Origin: Carya illinoinensis
Taxonomy: Eukaryota; Streptophyta; Magnoliopsida; Fagales; Juglandaceae
Direction: 5' to 3'
Length of the DNA stretch: 64,000 nt
Assembly: GCF_018687715.1 (NCBI RefSeq)
Contig: NC_056752.1
Location: 53,476,653 to 53,540,652, forward strand
Positions 1 to 13,706 of the stretch are shown piece by piece. Position numbers and translations under genes: made by a program. How positions within the stretch are numbered: position 1 is the first letter of the stretch; each line of letters opens with the position of its first letter. The notes beneath the pieces were generated by a model. That model was not told the DNA's origin. It saw only the letters and a program-made list of their open reading frames with translations, and did not search any database.

Positions 1-33
1 CAAAATATTAATATGAATAACAATAAGAACTTA

Positions 34-3000
34 GAGCTTCAGTTTGGGACGGGTTTGCAGGCTGAAGGTCAAGATCAAAAGAGACCTCTCAGGGCTGATG
101 AGCCAATGCATGAAGCTTCCCCTTATGGAACTCCAAACTCCCACTGTGCCACTTCCACCTTTCAGAATCAAAGAACCCATGAGCAACATTAGCATTTTGG
201 TCAACAACCAACCAATCATCAAGCAATCCCAGCATCAACTTGCACTAAAAGCAAAAGGCAAGCAAACATTGGAAATAAGTGGTGAAGCAACAAGAAACAC
301 AAAGCTGCATCAGAAAATGCTTTTCAAGGGCAATAGTAGTGAATTTTCTGAGTTTGGCACTGTTCTTCTCCTACCTCGGAACCAACAGTTCAACAATCTA
401 GCAAACCCAAGCAAAACCTCTTCAACACGTGGCGTCATCCTAGACCAGCATACAGCACATTCAAATGAATTTAAAGATTGCAGCGAAAGTCAGGTGCAGT
501 CTCTGTTTCCCCCGGCTACTGGCCCATCTGTCACCTTACAGGCTAGTCACCTCAATTTGCCTTTCCCAGAGGAATCCATAAATTTCTCCAACTACGTGGC
601 CCAAACTGCTCCATACATAGAACCTCTATATACAGACAACCCACCAGCACATACACAAAAGGCAACTCAGCCTTTATTCAATCACATTGACTTTCTGAAT
701 CAAAACAGTTTCCTACAAAGTCCAAGCATAAATCGGGAACTGTCGATTTTTCAGAAACTCATTGCTTAGCTTCAAAATGCTTCCAACCCGCACGCAATCA
801 AGGCCCAAAGCCCAAAATTATCTTTGATGGTCAGCCCTTCGGGCTGAGCCTGCCTCACCCTCAACCAACAGCAAATGGATCCAATCCTATTCTCAACTCA
901 AACTCAGCCCACACCAATAGACCAACCCACCCACTTTGATCCATCAACCCCACAATCCGGTCAGCAATGGTCAAGTGAAGTCAATAAAATTAACCAAGTA
1001 CAAGCGACCCAACCACCAAACACAGAATCCCCTTCTGATCAAGCACCAACCAAAATTCATTCCAACAAGGAAAAAATACCAAGGAAGATGAAGGAAACTT
1101 CATCGGGCAGCAGACCATATTTATCTCCACCTAAACACAACAGTCCCAAACCAGCAGTCAGTGAAGATGAAATATAAAGCAATAGCCCATCTTTTATCAA
1201 CACTGGAAATCAGCAACTGGGCGACAACACTACTGCCTCCTTGTTCCAACCAGGCAACACAGTAAGCTCACAGAGGTGGATATCCAGAAGGGCCCCAAAG
1301 AAGCATGGATTTTCACCCTACAAGCTAGAAGACGAGCACCAACAGGGTAATCTCTACAACTCTCCAGTCATGAATCTATTCCCTTTAAATCCAACAACCG
1401 AAGTGGCAGGGTCTGAACTGCCCTCAGATCAACCATGAAGATCCTCACTTGGAATTGTCAGGGTATTGGTCGACCCTGTGCAATTAGAAATCTAAAGGCC
1501 AACATAAGGACTCATAATCCAGATGCTATCTTTCTTTCTGAAACTATTTTGCAATATGTAAATATCGCTGGTGTTGTAAATAGCCTAGGATTTTGCCTTT
1601 TTGTTTATAACCCCCCAACTGGGAAATGGGATGGGCTTTTGTTTATGTGGCGTAATGGTGTTGATGTAGAAACCATCTTTATTTCCAGCAATGTAATAGT
1701 TATGTTAGTTTATTCGGATCCTGCTCATACTTCCTGGTTGCTCACTTTAGTTACTGCCCAGCACAGAAAAAACACAAACCAACCTTCTGGAACATTTTCA
1801 AAGAGCTCTCTGAAAATTATCATGGGCCTCTGCTTTCTATTGGAGACTTCAATTCAATTCTTAAACAATTTGAAAAAACTGGTGCTAGGCCTTTTGCAAT
1901 CTCATCTTCTCATAATGATCTAGCTCTTTACGTGGAACACCAAGGCTTAGTTGACTTAGGACACAAGGGACCCACTTACACTTGGACAAACAACAGACAA
2001 GGCCAAAACAACATTAGTGAAACATTAGACCGTGGAGTCGCAAATCTTCAATGGAATAATCTCTTCCTTGATGCCAATGTAAAAACTCTCCCTAAGATTT
2101 CCTTATATCACTCGCCAATCCTTTTGGACACATCAAATTGCCATCAAGGAAAAAAGTCTTTCAAATTCAAAGAATTCTGGATCAGGGACCATTCCAGTTT
2201 TGAAGTGGTTCAGACAGCTTGGCTTACCCATGTGGTTGGTACCCCTACCTACATCCTTACTAGAAAACTCAAAGCCACAAAACACGCCTTGAAAAATTGG
2301 AACATCAATTCCTTTGGTCACATTCAAACTACCATCAATAATCTCACCTTCAAACTCAATGATCTTCAAAATGCTCTACAAACCCCTAATTCTATCATTT
2401 TGGAAGAAAACATTAAGGAGAATCTCAATGAGCAATTCAGACGAAAGGAATCCCTTTGGCGCCAAAAATCAAGAAATACTTAGCTAACAACCACTAATCT
2501 CACCACCAAATATTTTCACAACTTCACGACCATAAGGCGAAGGAAAAATAACATCAACTTTCTCAAAACTGAAAATAGACAATGGACCTCAGACCCCTTT
2601 GAAATCAAGGAAAAGTTCCAAAGACATTTCCATGGAATTTACAAGTCCACGAATCTAGACGTCCCTGAAGATTTTGAAATGTTTTTTTCCAAAATAATCA
2701 TTGAAACTAAAAATGAGTTTCTTTGCAAAATTCCAACTGAAGATGAAATTCTAACCACAATCAAGCAAATCCCTTCCACAAAGGCTCCTGGTCCTGACAG
2801 CTTTACAGGTCTCTTTTATAAGCACTACTGGTCCATCATAAAAGACGATCTTCAAGATGCCATTAAGAGCTTTTTCACTGATGGAAAAATTCTAAAAGAA
2901 ATGAACCACACAAACATTGCTCTTGTTCCCAAAATGGACAATCCGACAACATTTCACCATTTTCGACCAATCAGCCTTTCAAATGTTTGCTACAAAATCA

Positions 3001-5639
3001 TTGCAAAATTTTTGGCAAATAGGTTAAAGACCATTCTTCCTAGCCTGATTTCTCCTTACAAAACAGCTTTTATCCCTGGTAAGCTCATTCAAGAAAATAC
3101 CATTCTTGCTCAAGAAATCTTTCACCGGTTGAAAAAAGGAAAGCCAAAATGGGAAATATGGCTGTTAAGATTGACATAGAAAAAGCCTTTGACTATATGG
3201 AATGGTCCTTCATACTCTCTATCTTTAATTCCCTTGGATTTAGTCAAAATTGGATCAGTTGGATAAAAGAGTGTATCTCTACTGTCTCTTATTCTATCAT
3301 AGTGAATGGCTCCCCCACAGGCCCATTCCATCCTAAAAGAGGCCTTAGATAAGGAGATTCCTTATCTCATTTCCTATTTGTTCTAGGTAGTGAGGCTCTC
3401 TCGAGATTAATCTTCAGAGAGGAAATCAGGCAAAACTTGAAATGAATCAGTATCTCAAGAAGGGGCCCCGCTCTCTCCCACCTCCTCTTCCCTGACGACC
3501 TCATTCTCTTTGGTTCTGCTATTGAAAAAACTGCCCAAGCGTTTGCAAGTTGTCTTGAAACTTATTCTTCTTGGTCTGGTCAAAAAATTAATTTTAAGAA
3601 ATCCTCCATACATTTCAGCAACAACACCCACAATAGAATTATAAGGGATATCAGAGAAATCCTCAATCTCAAATCTTCTCCCCCAAAGCTACGTTACCTT
3701 GGCCTTCCCCTTTTCATCCAAGCCTCAAAAGAGATGTTTTTCAAAAATATTCAAGAAAAAATTCAGAACAGGCTACAAGGTTGGAAATCAAAGGTTATGT
3801 CCAAAGCCGATAGAATTAACCTCATTAGAACTATCGCCAGCACCATTTCATCCTATTTCATGTCAACTATGTGGGTTCCAAAAGCTATCACCAAAAATAT
3901 GGATGCATCCTTTTGAAGATTTTGGTGGGGAGTCGACAACAAAAAAGCTTTCACGCCCAAGTCTTGGAAATCCATTTGTCAGCCCAAATCTTTTGGTGAT
4001 CTTGGCCTTACATGTAGTTTTCTCTTTAATAGAGCTATGATCTCTAAATTCGCTTGGAACCTCGTTAACAACACTAGTGGTATCTGGGAAAATTTTTTGA
4101 CAAGCAAATATCTGAGAAATGCCACCTTCTTTGAAGTGAACCCCAAACCATCATACTCTTGGTTTTGGAAAGGCCTCCTAAAGCAACGAGATTTAATTAA
4201 ATCAAGCATTTACTTTCAGATTAACAATGGCACAACTATTAGAGCTTGGTTTGGCCCTTGGATCCCGTCTCTGCAAAAGTTTCTACCCTAACCGAACCCA
4301 AGCATCCCTCACATGGATCACACCCTTAGACTTTTGGAATTAATTTTGGAGGAGCCAAGAAGATGGAACACCATTCTTCTCCAAGCTCTTTTCCCAGCAG
4401 AAACAATAAATGAAATCTAGAAAATTCCTCTTTCTCTATACAACTACTCAACCATGGAAGACAAAATTAAATGGGTTCACCACTCTTTAGGAAAGTTCTC
4501 AGTCAAATTAGCCTATGCAGCCTTGATTAACACTCAACATAATGATCTTAATTCACATTTTGTCGAGATTTGGAAAAAACTTTGGAAACTTAAAGTGTAA
4601 GATAGGTTAAAACTTATTCTTTGGAAAATTCACCACAATATCTTGCCAACTAGATCTCTGCTTAAAAGAATCATTTCTCTTGAAGATGAGCAGCTTCTCT
4701 GCCCTCTGTGTAATTCCGGATAGGAAGGCCTCACTCATCTTTTTCTTAGTTGCCCTTTCTCTAGGATCCTTTGGAGACATTCAAAATGGCCCATAAGCAT
4801 TGACCAGATTACACCCCTTTCAATCACAAATTGGATCCAAATCATCCTAAATCTGAAAACAGAATTAGCCTTTCCTGAAAATGAAGTTCATGATTTTTAG
4901 CTCTTTGCTATCCTTGTCATGGACATCCTTTGGTTCACCAGAAATCAGGTCATTCACAATTCCCTAAACCCAACCATTGATCAATATGTTTTAAAAGTTT
5001 ATAGTTGTTACAAGGATCATAGTCAAGCTTGGATTTCGAAACACCATCTTGGATAGGAACTATCACTTCATGGACGCCTTCCCAACGGTTTCCACCTATT
5101 ATCTTTTGATGTCGCAGTCATAAGCCATGGTAGTGTCGCAACAACAATCTGCCAAACTAGAACTGCAGCCCCGGTCTTTGTCAACACAAATTTTCTGCAT
5201 AACACCAATCCTAATGTAGGAGAAGCTACAGCAGCCCTGCTAGCTATTCAAGAAGCTCACAATAGAGGCTTGAGAAAGATTTACATTCAAGGAGACTCAA
5301 AGCAAATAGTGCAATTGACAAATAATCTAAAGCCAACTTCAAACTGAAAAATGCAATCAATCATCAGAGACATCAAGCACCTCCTCAGCAGATTTGAAGA
5401 CTGGAAAATGGTGAAAATTCATCGGTCTCAAAACTGATACGCGCATGGCATTGCACAATGAGCAGCTTCCAATCTTCTCTACGGAAGCATAGCCCTGTTT
5501 TCAATTCCTCTATGTCTATTAAGTTTTCATAGTGGAAATGATCTCCCTTCTTTTGTGTAAATTTCTTTGAACTTTCTGTATTTCTGGACTTTGTTTTGAT
5601 TTTGTAATAAAAGTATCTTGCTTAGAAAAAGAAAAAAAA
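34..5639 (+). mobile_element. L1-type LINE with RNase H domain, copy A (decayed)
   Basis: Non-LTR retrotransposon, broken by many stops and frameshifts. An ORF1-like region runs to about 1430 without a recognisable zinc knuckle. ORF2 starts at 1435 with an APE-type endonuclease (MKILTWNCQGIGRP, later GDFNSIL read in another frame). Reverse transcriptase lies at about 2690-3560 (STKAPGPDSF, LVPKMDNP, RPISLSNVCYKI, and FPDD where FADD is usual). A zinc-ribbon-like region follows near 4600-4760 and a plant-type RNase H tail near 5190-5470 (GDSKQIVQLTNN). The 3' end is A-rich. The flanking AACTTA (28-33 and 5640-5645) looks like the target duplication, and unit C at 31141-31146 has one uninterrupted copy. 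Several stops are shared with copy B, so the element was dead before the segment was duplicated. Confidence 0.88.
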
Positions 5640-5718
5640 AACTTAATATATCTGTAATTGTAACGTCTAAAGGTTCAAGATAAGGTTCATATACATCTGC
5701 CATTGTTGAGGTACAATA

Positions 5719-6684
5719 TCTTCTATATATAAAAAGTGTGTATGAAACGTAAAATCTTGTTTTAACGGTTTTTCTTGTTTTTCCATTAAAGTTAACACCG
5801 TTTGTTTTAACGGTTTGGCACATAAAATGAAGACATAAATATTGAGAGAGATAGCATTCAATATTGTTATATGATTTATTAATCTCAATAATTATAATAC
5901 TTAATAGTTTATATAATAATAAGTAATTAAAGATTAGTTATTATATTTTTCTCTTTCTCCTTAACATATACACGTGTATTAGGTGCATAAGACGTGAATC
6001 TCTAAGTATAATATACGTGTATTATACGTTTCATTAACTCAGATTATTGAGTATTCCAAATTTAAAAATCTCATATAATATATAATATAAGTGCGTTTAA
6101 TCAAAGTATTTTTTTCCCCATGGTAGTAGGACGTAGCTTCCGCTAAGTCATATTCCATACGTGGGCTTGCTATGATAGGCACGTGACAAAGGTCGTGATC
6201 CTTGAGCTAATCAAGAAAGAGTAAATTCGGCCAACAATTTCAAAATATATTTTATGATTTATATATATGCTATATCTAGAAAATATTATACCACAAATTT
6301 TATAAAAAGATTATGTTTTAACTTTATGTTGTCCCTGATCGACTCAACCAACAGCAAAATAAGAATTTCAATGTTGTCTCTATTGATTGTCTACAGGATG
6401 ACATAAATTGATGAATTATAATACAAACATCAAACAATACATATTTTGAACTACCGTTTATGTTAGACTTTTATTAAATTTTTCGTATACATTTTTGCTA
6501 AAATTATAGATGTTATAAACATGTATTGGATTATATGATACTTTGAACTAATTTTTTTTATTTTCTCCAATATGTCTTAAATTATTAAGTGACATCAATA
6601 ATTTTTATAAAAAATATATTATTTTTTATAAATAATCATTTCATAAAATTAGACAAACGTGCTTTGCACGTTACTCTCACCTAG
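5719..6684 (+). mobile_element. Non-autonomous Helitron, 966 bp, in unit A
   Basis: The element starts with TCTTCTATATATAAAAAGTG and ends in CTAG at 6681-6684. It sits between A (5718) and T (6685), the usual Helitron target. A perfect 7-bp stem with a 3-nt loop (AACGTGC-TTT-GCACGTT, 6656-6672) lies 12 nt before the end, as expected of a Helitron terminator. Unit B carries the uninterrupted site at 19534/19535, with flanks matching base for base on both sides of the insertion point. No Rep/helicase coding is present and the interior is AT-rich, so it would have depended on an autonomous relative. No captured gene was recognised in it. Confidence 0.9.
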
Positions 6685-9141
6685 TTATATATTAAATATG
6701 GTAATTATAGGTCACGTTCAAGTTAAAAACGTACATCGATATTAATTAAAAACCGGTACAAGTAGTCATTATTAGCATATTTATAATAATAAACATTAAT
6801 TTGATCTCTTGGATTAAGAGAAGAAATCCCCAATTTTAGAGGCATTCTAGTTTACTCTAAAGTTTTTCAGCCTTAAAGATCCAATCTCTCGAGTCTTGAG
6901 AGATGAAATGAAAAGTAAAATAATTACTACTCGCAAGTTGATGTTAATATACATTGCTTACTGCATGCGGAAACCATTATATTACCATCATGATTGACAG
7001 CAATAATGCTAAGTAATTATAAAAAAATCAGTTGCAAGTAGTCCATTAACTCAAATAAATGTAAAATTGGGAAAGGGAAGGAGTTTATTATTAGAGAAAT
7101 GCTTAGTCCACCGATGATTTTTTTATATATATTTTTTATTTAATTCTTAAGTTTTTTTTAATAATGTTGTAATTTTTTTAATATTAAAGGGCATAAAATG
7201 TATAAAAAAGAAAAAGATAAAAAAAAAAAAGGCTATTTTCCCTTGTGGGCAACATTTATCAGTGAATTTTATCTGTATATATAGCATTACTCTTCTTATT
7301 AAGGTACATGAAAAAGAGCCAAAACACTAGTAATGATCAAAAGTAGTAGTACTATTGCTATTTCTGAGTCATTGTTTAGTTAGTTAAAATGATATAAAAT
7401 AATATATTTTATTAAAAGTTGAATAAATTATTATTATAATATTAATTTTATTTTAAAATTAAAATATTTATTATATTTTATATAAAAATTATTGTTAAAT
7501 CTAAAATTTCAAGTTTCGTATAATTATAAATCTATACATAAATTTTGATGATAACAAATAAATTCAAAAAATAAAGGAGTCTTAAGTTCAAGTTCTCCAC
7601 ACAATAGAATCAAGCACATCAAGGAACCAAGCATGAGTAAGAAGGGAACAAATTTACATTAAAGTCATAGAGTAATGTTGTAAATCTCTTAAAAATTCAA
7701 AATTAGGATTAAGGTTCAAAATTAATATTTTATCATAAAACATTATAATATATTTTTCATATGTGAATGAATATTTTTGAAAATTAAATTTAAAAATTTT
7801 GAAAAGATGATTGATTGTCATATTTTACATGTGCATTACATGATTAAATGTTTGAATTTTGAAAATATTAAAAATGATTGATTTTCATCTTTTACATATG
7901 CATGTTGTATTTGAATATTTTCAAAAGTAATTGATACTTTTTTTGACTTATGCAAAAGGTAGATATTTTTATTTGAAAATTTTGAAAAGTAAAGTGTGTT
8001 TCTTTTGTTATATGTAAAAAGTAAAAAGATTAGATTTGAATTTTTTGAAAAGTAAAATGTGCTCCTTTTGTCATATGCCAAAAATAAAATATTAGGTTTG
8101 AAGTTTTTTGAAAAATGAATGATGTTGTCTTTGACAATTGAAAAAAAAGAATCTTTTATTTGAATTTTTTGAAAAAGTGAATGGTTTTATTTTTGACATT
8201 TAAATCTTTTTAAATTTGAATATGAAGTCTCATATGCTTATAAATAGATCATTTGAGAGCTTCACATTCACAATTGTCACCAAGAGCATACAACATTCAT
8301 TCAAAACTTTCATTCTCTATTTTCTAAGTATTGAGCATTAATCCTTGTTCATTTTGTGAGAAATATAATTTGCGCTGTATTGTTCTTATTTCACTCATTG
8401 ATGAGTGTTTTCTGATAACCTACCCACTATCAGCTCTTGTATCAGTAAAATAGTTTGTATAACCCTTGTGTGTGTAGAAAATATTTTATATAGGAAACAG
8501 TTGAATCACCACATATAAGGTAATTGCAAGTGTAAATGGTGTTCTACATTGATCATTTGTAGAGGTTTTGTTAAAAATGTGTAATAGGTTTCTATTTCTA
8601 CTTGAAGGAGGTTGAATAGTGAATTTAAAAATTCTCAATGGGTAGCTTGAGGTAAAGACGTAGGCAATGAGGCTGAACCTCATTAACATACTGAGTTTGC
8701 TTCTCTCTTATCCTTTCTCTTTATATTTATTACTGATTCTTATTTTGTTTATATTTTATATTGTATATTTGATTTATAATTATTATTTTTAAATACAACT
8801 CAATTTACCCCCTCTTATATTAGTCATCTGAGCAATAATTATAATAATTATATGAGATAAAATAAAATAAGATAAAATAATTTAATTTTAAGGAACTAAA
8901 CAAATTCTGATTTTCAAAAATAATAAATGTGTGATGGTTATTACAAGGGAAATGCTTTGGGTTCAAAAGTGTGCATGGAATATATATATTTTTTAATTTA
9001 ATGATTAAGTATGTATTTTTTAATAATATTGTAATTTTTTTATTTTTTAAAAATATTTAAAAAAATATTATTAAAAAAACAGCTATTCATTGTTTTATCG
9101 GCTACATCCATTGAAGGATGTAGCAGGACTCTTATTATAAT

Positions 9142-9315
9142 GAAAAATGATATTTGCAGTTGTGGTTGTGTAAGCGGCGTGCACTCGTTTTGAAAAAAAT
9201 AAATTAATATGGGATCCACATGAAAAAAAAAACTAACTTTTTAATCGTAGAGCCCACTCTTTTTTAAATCAATTGCGCGACGTTTGTAATTCCACGACTG
9301 TATATAGCATTGTTC
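9142..9315. mobile_element. Mutator-type MITE, 174 bp, in unit A
   Basis: The ends are imperfect inverted repeats: GAAAAATGATATTTGCAG at the left, and the reverse complement of the right end begins GAACAATGCTATATACAG. It is flanked by an exact 9-bp direct repeat TATTATAAT (9133-9141 and 9316-9324), the target duplication length of Mutator-like elements. Unit B (21994-22002) and unit C (32117-32125) each have a single copy of the site and no insert. Related copies lie at about 32434-32608 and 50868-51065. No coding capacity. Confidence 0.85.
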
Positions 9316-10453
9316 TATTATAATAACGAGTAATCGCACATAAAGTTGTGGAATGTATAATAGCAATAGAGTGTGTACAGATCCAATTATTTATAGTACT
9401 TTCTAAGGATATTTATAATAAAAATCTATTTTTTATTATTTTTTATTATCCTCTCATTATTATCAAATAATAAATTTACAATAAAACATCATTACATCAT
9501 TAAAAAAAAAGAATCGATATATTTTTGCGTTTCTTTTGTCTTGTTTTGTCCTGTGTGAGGCTTTTTTGATTAACTTTGATTGATTTATCATTTATATAAT
9601 AATGTTTAAGATTTGAAGTTCAACACATCCCAAGACATAAGTAACTATAAAGCTTAGAAAAAAAAAATCTAAAATGTTTAATTTGAAAATAATAGTTAGC
9701 ATTTTAGGTGAGATTAATTTCTTATCGAAATCTTAGGAAAAAGCCAATTTGCAGGAAGTTGCCAGTTCAACTGTATCTTTTCCGATGATTGTAATTTGAT
9801 GGGAATCTACGTTTTTAAATATTTTATTTTCAAATATTATTTAAATATAAAATATTTTTTAATTTTTAATTTTTAATTTTTTTATCAAATCATTATTTAA
9901 TCATTATAATTTTTTTTTTAAAATTTCTAAACAAAACATAAAAAATAATACAATTTTTTAAAAATTAAAACAAAAATTATATTTAAAATTTATATTCAAA
10001 CAGCTTTTTAATTTTATGATATTCTTATTTAATTTTTTTTTTTTTATCTCATTTTCCAAAACTTAATAAAACTATCATTCACATGTATTATGAGATATCC
10101 AAACGAGTCCGGCCGTATACGCAACATCCTATAATTTGAACCTTCACCCGTTGCTCTATTTCTAATTGTTCAAAATTACCCATAAAGGGTTGGATAAAGA
10201 TATCAAACATTTATTTTGTAAAAGACAAATGTTTTAATAAAATTTTATAAAAGTAAATTCATAAATTCTCGTGATTAAATGTGATATATTATATTGTAAA
10301 GTTATTTTTATGATAAAGTAATTTTAACATATCACATAAAATCACACTGATTTGTAAATTTATGTATATAAAATCTCTCTATAGTTATAACAATTATATT
10401 TATAAAATAAAGATCATATATAGTTGTATACTTTGTTCCTTTACACACAAATA

Positions 10454-10482
10454 AATATATATATATATATATATAAATATAT

Positions 10483-10521
<39 letters not shown>
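10454..10521. repeat. (TA)n microsatellite
   Basis: Nearly pure TA dinucleotide tract downstream of the P450 in unit A. The equivalent tract in unit B is the insertion point of the 3.4-kb Helitron-like element. Open frames that cross it, encoding runs of Ile-Tyr, are artefacts. Confidence 0.9.
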
Positions 10522-10524
<3 letters not shown>

Positions 10525-10701
10525 TTAAAGTGAGGTAGTAATACAAGAGGAGAGGAGAGGTTGGGGAACCCAAACAAACATGCCAAACCAAATATAAAAA
10601 ACACACGGAAAAAAAAAATGGAACTAACAGAGAAAAAAGGCTCCAACTCACACACATACGAACGTTGTTATTAGGCTAACAACACAAACACTAACCGAAA
10701 A

Positions 10702-12390
10702 TTACACTGATTTATTGGGAATAGCCCGAAGGGGCTGGGCAATACGTAAGGTAATTCCGAACGTTGTCTCCCTCATGTCCATATCTTCTGGCTTCATCTC
10801 ATTTTCAAGCTTCCAATTAAATTGGTGAAGAAGAGAGGCCAACATGAAGGGTACCATCCGATTGGCCAAAGGCAATCCAGGGCATATTCTTCTTCCAGCT
10901 CCGAAGGGAATGAGCTCGAAATTCCTGCCTTTATAGTCAATGTCATTATCTAGAAACCTTTCAGGCGAAAACTGGTCTGGGTTTGGCCATATGCTCGGAT
11001 CTCGCCCCATTCCCCACACGTTGACTAGTATTTGTGCATTCTTTGGCACCGTAAAGCCACATATTTCTACGTCAGCCTCGGCTTTGTGGGGGAGTAGTAA
11101 AGGCGCTGGTGGATGCAACCGAAAGGTTTCTTTCACTGTCGCGAGTAGATAAGGTAATTTTGAAATGTCGGATTCTTGAACAAGCCCATCCTTGCCAATG
11201 ACTTCTTCAAGCTCTTCTCGGACTTTTGCCATTTTGGGGGGATTGTGTAGCAACTCTGCCATTGCCCATTCCACCGCGCTTGATTTTGTGTCGCTCCCTG
11301 CACTATATAAATCCTGATAGGAAGTATGTGAGAGCTAAGTTTAGAGCTACCCTTTTTCTATTCTATTCACAGAAAGCAATACTGCATTCATAATTCTCTG
11401 CCCTGCCGAAGATTAAGTTAATTAACGCTAAGATGATTTTGCATTAGGAAGATGAGATAAAAAAAAAAGATAATAAATCACCAGAAGCAAATGTTTGATG
11501 TCGTCGTAGCTCAATTTTGAATTATCGTCTTCAACGAGACTAAGGAGGGAGTCAAGCACATCGCTGCCAGCCTTAGAAGCCTTTGACGTTGCTCTTAATT
11601 GCAGGCGTTCATTGATAATACCATCCAAAATCTCAAACAATTTTGCAATATAAGCTGTCATCCTCCGGCGTGTACCTTGCGGATCAAACAAACGAAGTGC
11701 TGGGAAATAGTCTGCAATATTAGGCCTCCCACCTTCTTCCATGGTACCCATTATAAGAGCCTGGAACTCCTGGGATGTATTCGAACTATACTGGGCCAGG
11801 TCAGCCGAGAATAACGTGTTTGAAATGACATTAAAGACTGTTGTGAAGGCAACTCCACCAATATCTATGACCTCACCACTGTTACAGCTTGCTCCAATAT
11901 GGGCAATTAGCTCTTGAACCTTTTTATGTCGAATGGCTTCGGTGGCATCCAGCCGTTGTGGAACAAACATTTCCATGGCTGCAACTTTCCTGAGACTCCT
12001 CCAACCAGTCGATGTGGGCAGCCACGCCATTGAGAATTTGTGGTGGTCAAATGCTCGGGCCGCATCCGGGATAGTTCGGCTGGAGAAGGTTTGGTCGTGT
12101 TTTTGCAGTGCTTCTTTGGCTGTGTCTGGAGAGGAAATGACTATGGTGGTTGTGCTGCCGAGCTTGAGAGTCATTAAGGGTCCATATTTTTTGGAGAGCT
12201 TGGCGAGAGTTTGGTGGGGTTTGTTGCGCAGCTCCAAGCTGATGTTGCCAACAATGGGAAAAGCCTTGGGGCCAGGGGGAAATGAAGTGGGATTGCCAGA
12301 CTTCTTCTTCCGGCCCCCAAGACCGGAGGCCAGCACATGAATGGATGCGGATACAAAGGTAATTAACAGTAGCAATGCTATGTAGTCCAT
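10702..12390 (-). CDS. CYP76-like cytochrome P450, unit A copy
   Basis: Predicted 506-residue P450 with two exons: 11482-12390 (303 codons) and 10702-11313, joined by a phase-0 GT-AG intron of 168 bp. The start MDYIALLLL opens a membrane anchor for the endoplasmic reticulum. Next come the proline-rich hinge [13 protein letters not shown], the I-helix AGSDTKS (308-314), the K-helix ETFR (365-368), FSPERF, and the haem loop [11 protein letters not shown] with its Cys at 447. All core motifs are intact. Sequence resembles the CYP76 family (geraniol 8-hydroxylase-like), whose members oxidise monoterpenols and other small molecules using electrons from P450 reductase; the substrate here cannot be read. 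A TATAAAA box lies 46 bp upstream of the ATG. The open frame extends 61 codons upstream, but MDYI is the normal P450 beginning. Confidence 0.93.
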
Positions 12391-12435
12391 TAGGTAAGGA
12401 ATTCGTTCTAAGCTGCATGAATGAGCGAAACACCA

Positions 12436-12442
12436 TTTTATA
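12436..12442 (-). promoter_or_regulatory. TATA box of P450 unit A
   Basis: TATAAAA on the minus strand, 46 bp before the P450 start codon. It is kept exactly in unit B at 28446-28452, within an upstream block conserved between the units. Confidence 0.6.
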
Positions 12443-12625
12443 GTAGCTTTCTGAGGAGAACCATTCCTGTTTCTGAATTCCGAAGGGTAAAAAATGTGTG
12501 GTGTTGGTAAGCGGTCCCACACCCAACTCAATAATCGGAAGCCCCACGTAGCGTCAGCCTCCACAATTGGCACACCGAAAAGATGGTCGATGCCAGGACA
12601 TTATTTTTTGGAATTATTGATAGGT

Positions 12626-13655
12626 CTAACAGCATCCTCATTTGTCCATATTTTAGATTTTTGTTAGAGTGATTGATTAAAATATTAAAATATTACTTTT
12701 TTATTTATACACTTTCATTTCACTAATTAAAATATTAAAATATTCTATATTTTTATTTTAACAATTAAAATATTATACACTTTCATTACAAATGATTAAT
12801 GACTTTTGAAAATATGTTTTTTTATATTAATTTAATTATAATATAATTATTAATAATATTAAATTGATAACATTATAAAATGTGACAAAAATAATTTTTA
12901 AAAAAATATTAATTTAATAATATTTTATTATTATATAGAAAATAAATGGTTGATCTAATATAGAAATTGAATTTAGATAAAATAGATAAATGTAAAGAAG
13001 TGTTGATATTAATTAAATTTAAATATGAATTTGATCAAGTTGAATGAAAATAAATCAGAAAAATAATAATAATTTACCTTCTCGGTAGATTCTCGGGGTC
13101 GGGGGAAGCTCAGTAACCTGAGACGAGCGAGGAATATGGACATATGCAGGTGTAGTAATGATCTTGGATCATAAATAAATTTTATTTATTACCCAACAAT
13201 GATTATTGGACGTTTACCTTAGTACAAACTTATTTTTTTTATTTTTTTCAATTTTTTATATACTTTTAACATATTTAAATATTTTTAAAAAAATAAAAAA
13301 ATACAGAAATACACTAAAATTCATTTCTTTATTCATTAAACAAAAAAAATTAAAAAATAAATAAATATACAAGCGATCAAAGTGTGTGGATAAATTCAAC
13401 AGCATACTAACATTTTTCTTAAACAAATATAGGGGGCGCCGCCCTATGTGCTTCCTTGGTCAATATGGTACCCCAGTTCCCCCGCCCCCCCTCCAAAAAC
13501 AACAAAACTAATGACAATTTAAATCATTCATAAAGAATAACATAATGGCATATATTCTATGCTATATATGTGGCATTAATGTGTTTATGAACTGGCCAGT
13601 GCACTACTAGTACTGTATATATCTCATCGTTCAAACTCTATACTAATTTCTCAAT

Positions 13656-13706
<51 letters not shown>

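Larger units (their letters stand above)
5640..10700. other. AT-rich spacer of unit A, no gene
   Basis: Apart from the Helitron (5719-6684) and the MITE (9142-9315), this spacer holds AT-rich low-complexity DNA and dispersed short repeats. Examples are the stretches near 7085-7210 and 8945-9080, which share a motif like TTAATGATTAAG plus TTTTTAATAATATTG found many times in the window. Near 9800-10080 is a T/A-rich block resembling the 36850-37140 repeat. Near 10454-10520 is a (TA)n run. Short open frames here are interrupted and show no family similarity. The whole spacer has a counterpart in unit B (19456-23110). Confidence 0.75.

Noticed and set aside
10332..10657. Minus-strand frames encoding Ile-Tyr runs
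   Set aside because: They run through the (TA)n tract and have no codon signal.
11933..12340. 135-codon open frame on the plus strand
   Set aside because: Exact antisense shadow of P450 exon 1; the same shadow appears opposite the unit B copy.
12391..12573. 61-codon extension upstream of the P450 start
   Set aside because: It contains no membrane anchor, crosses the TATA box, and MDYIALLLL is the normal P450 beginning.
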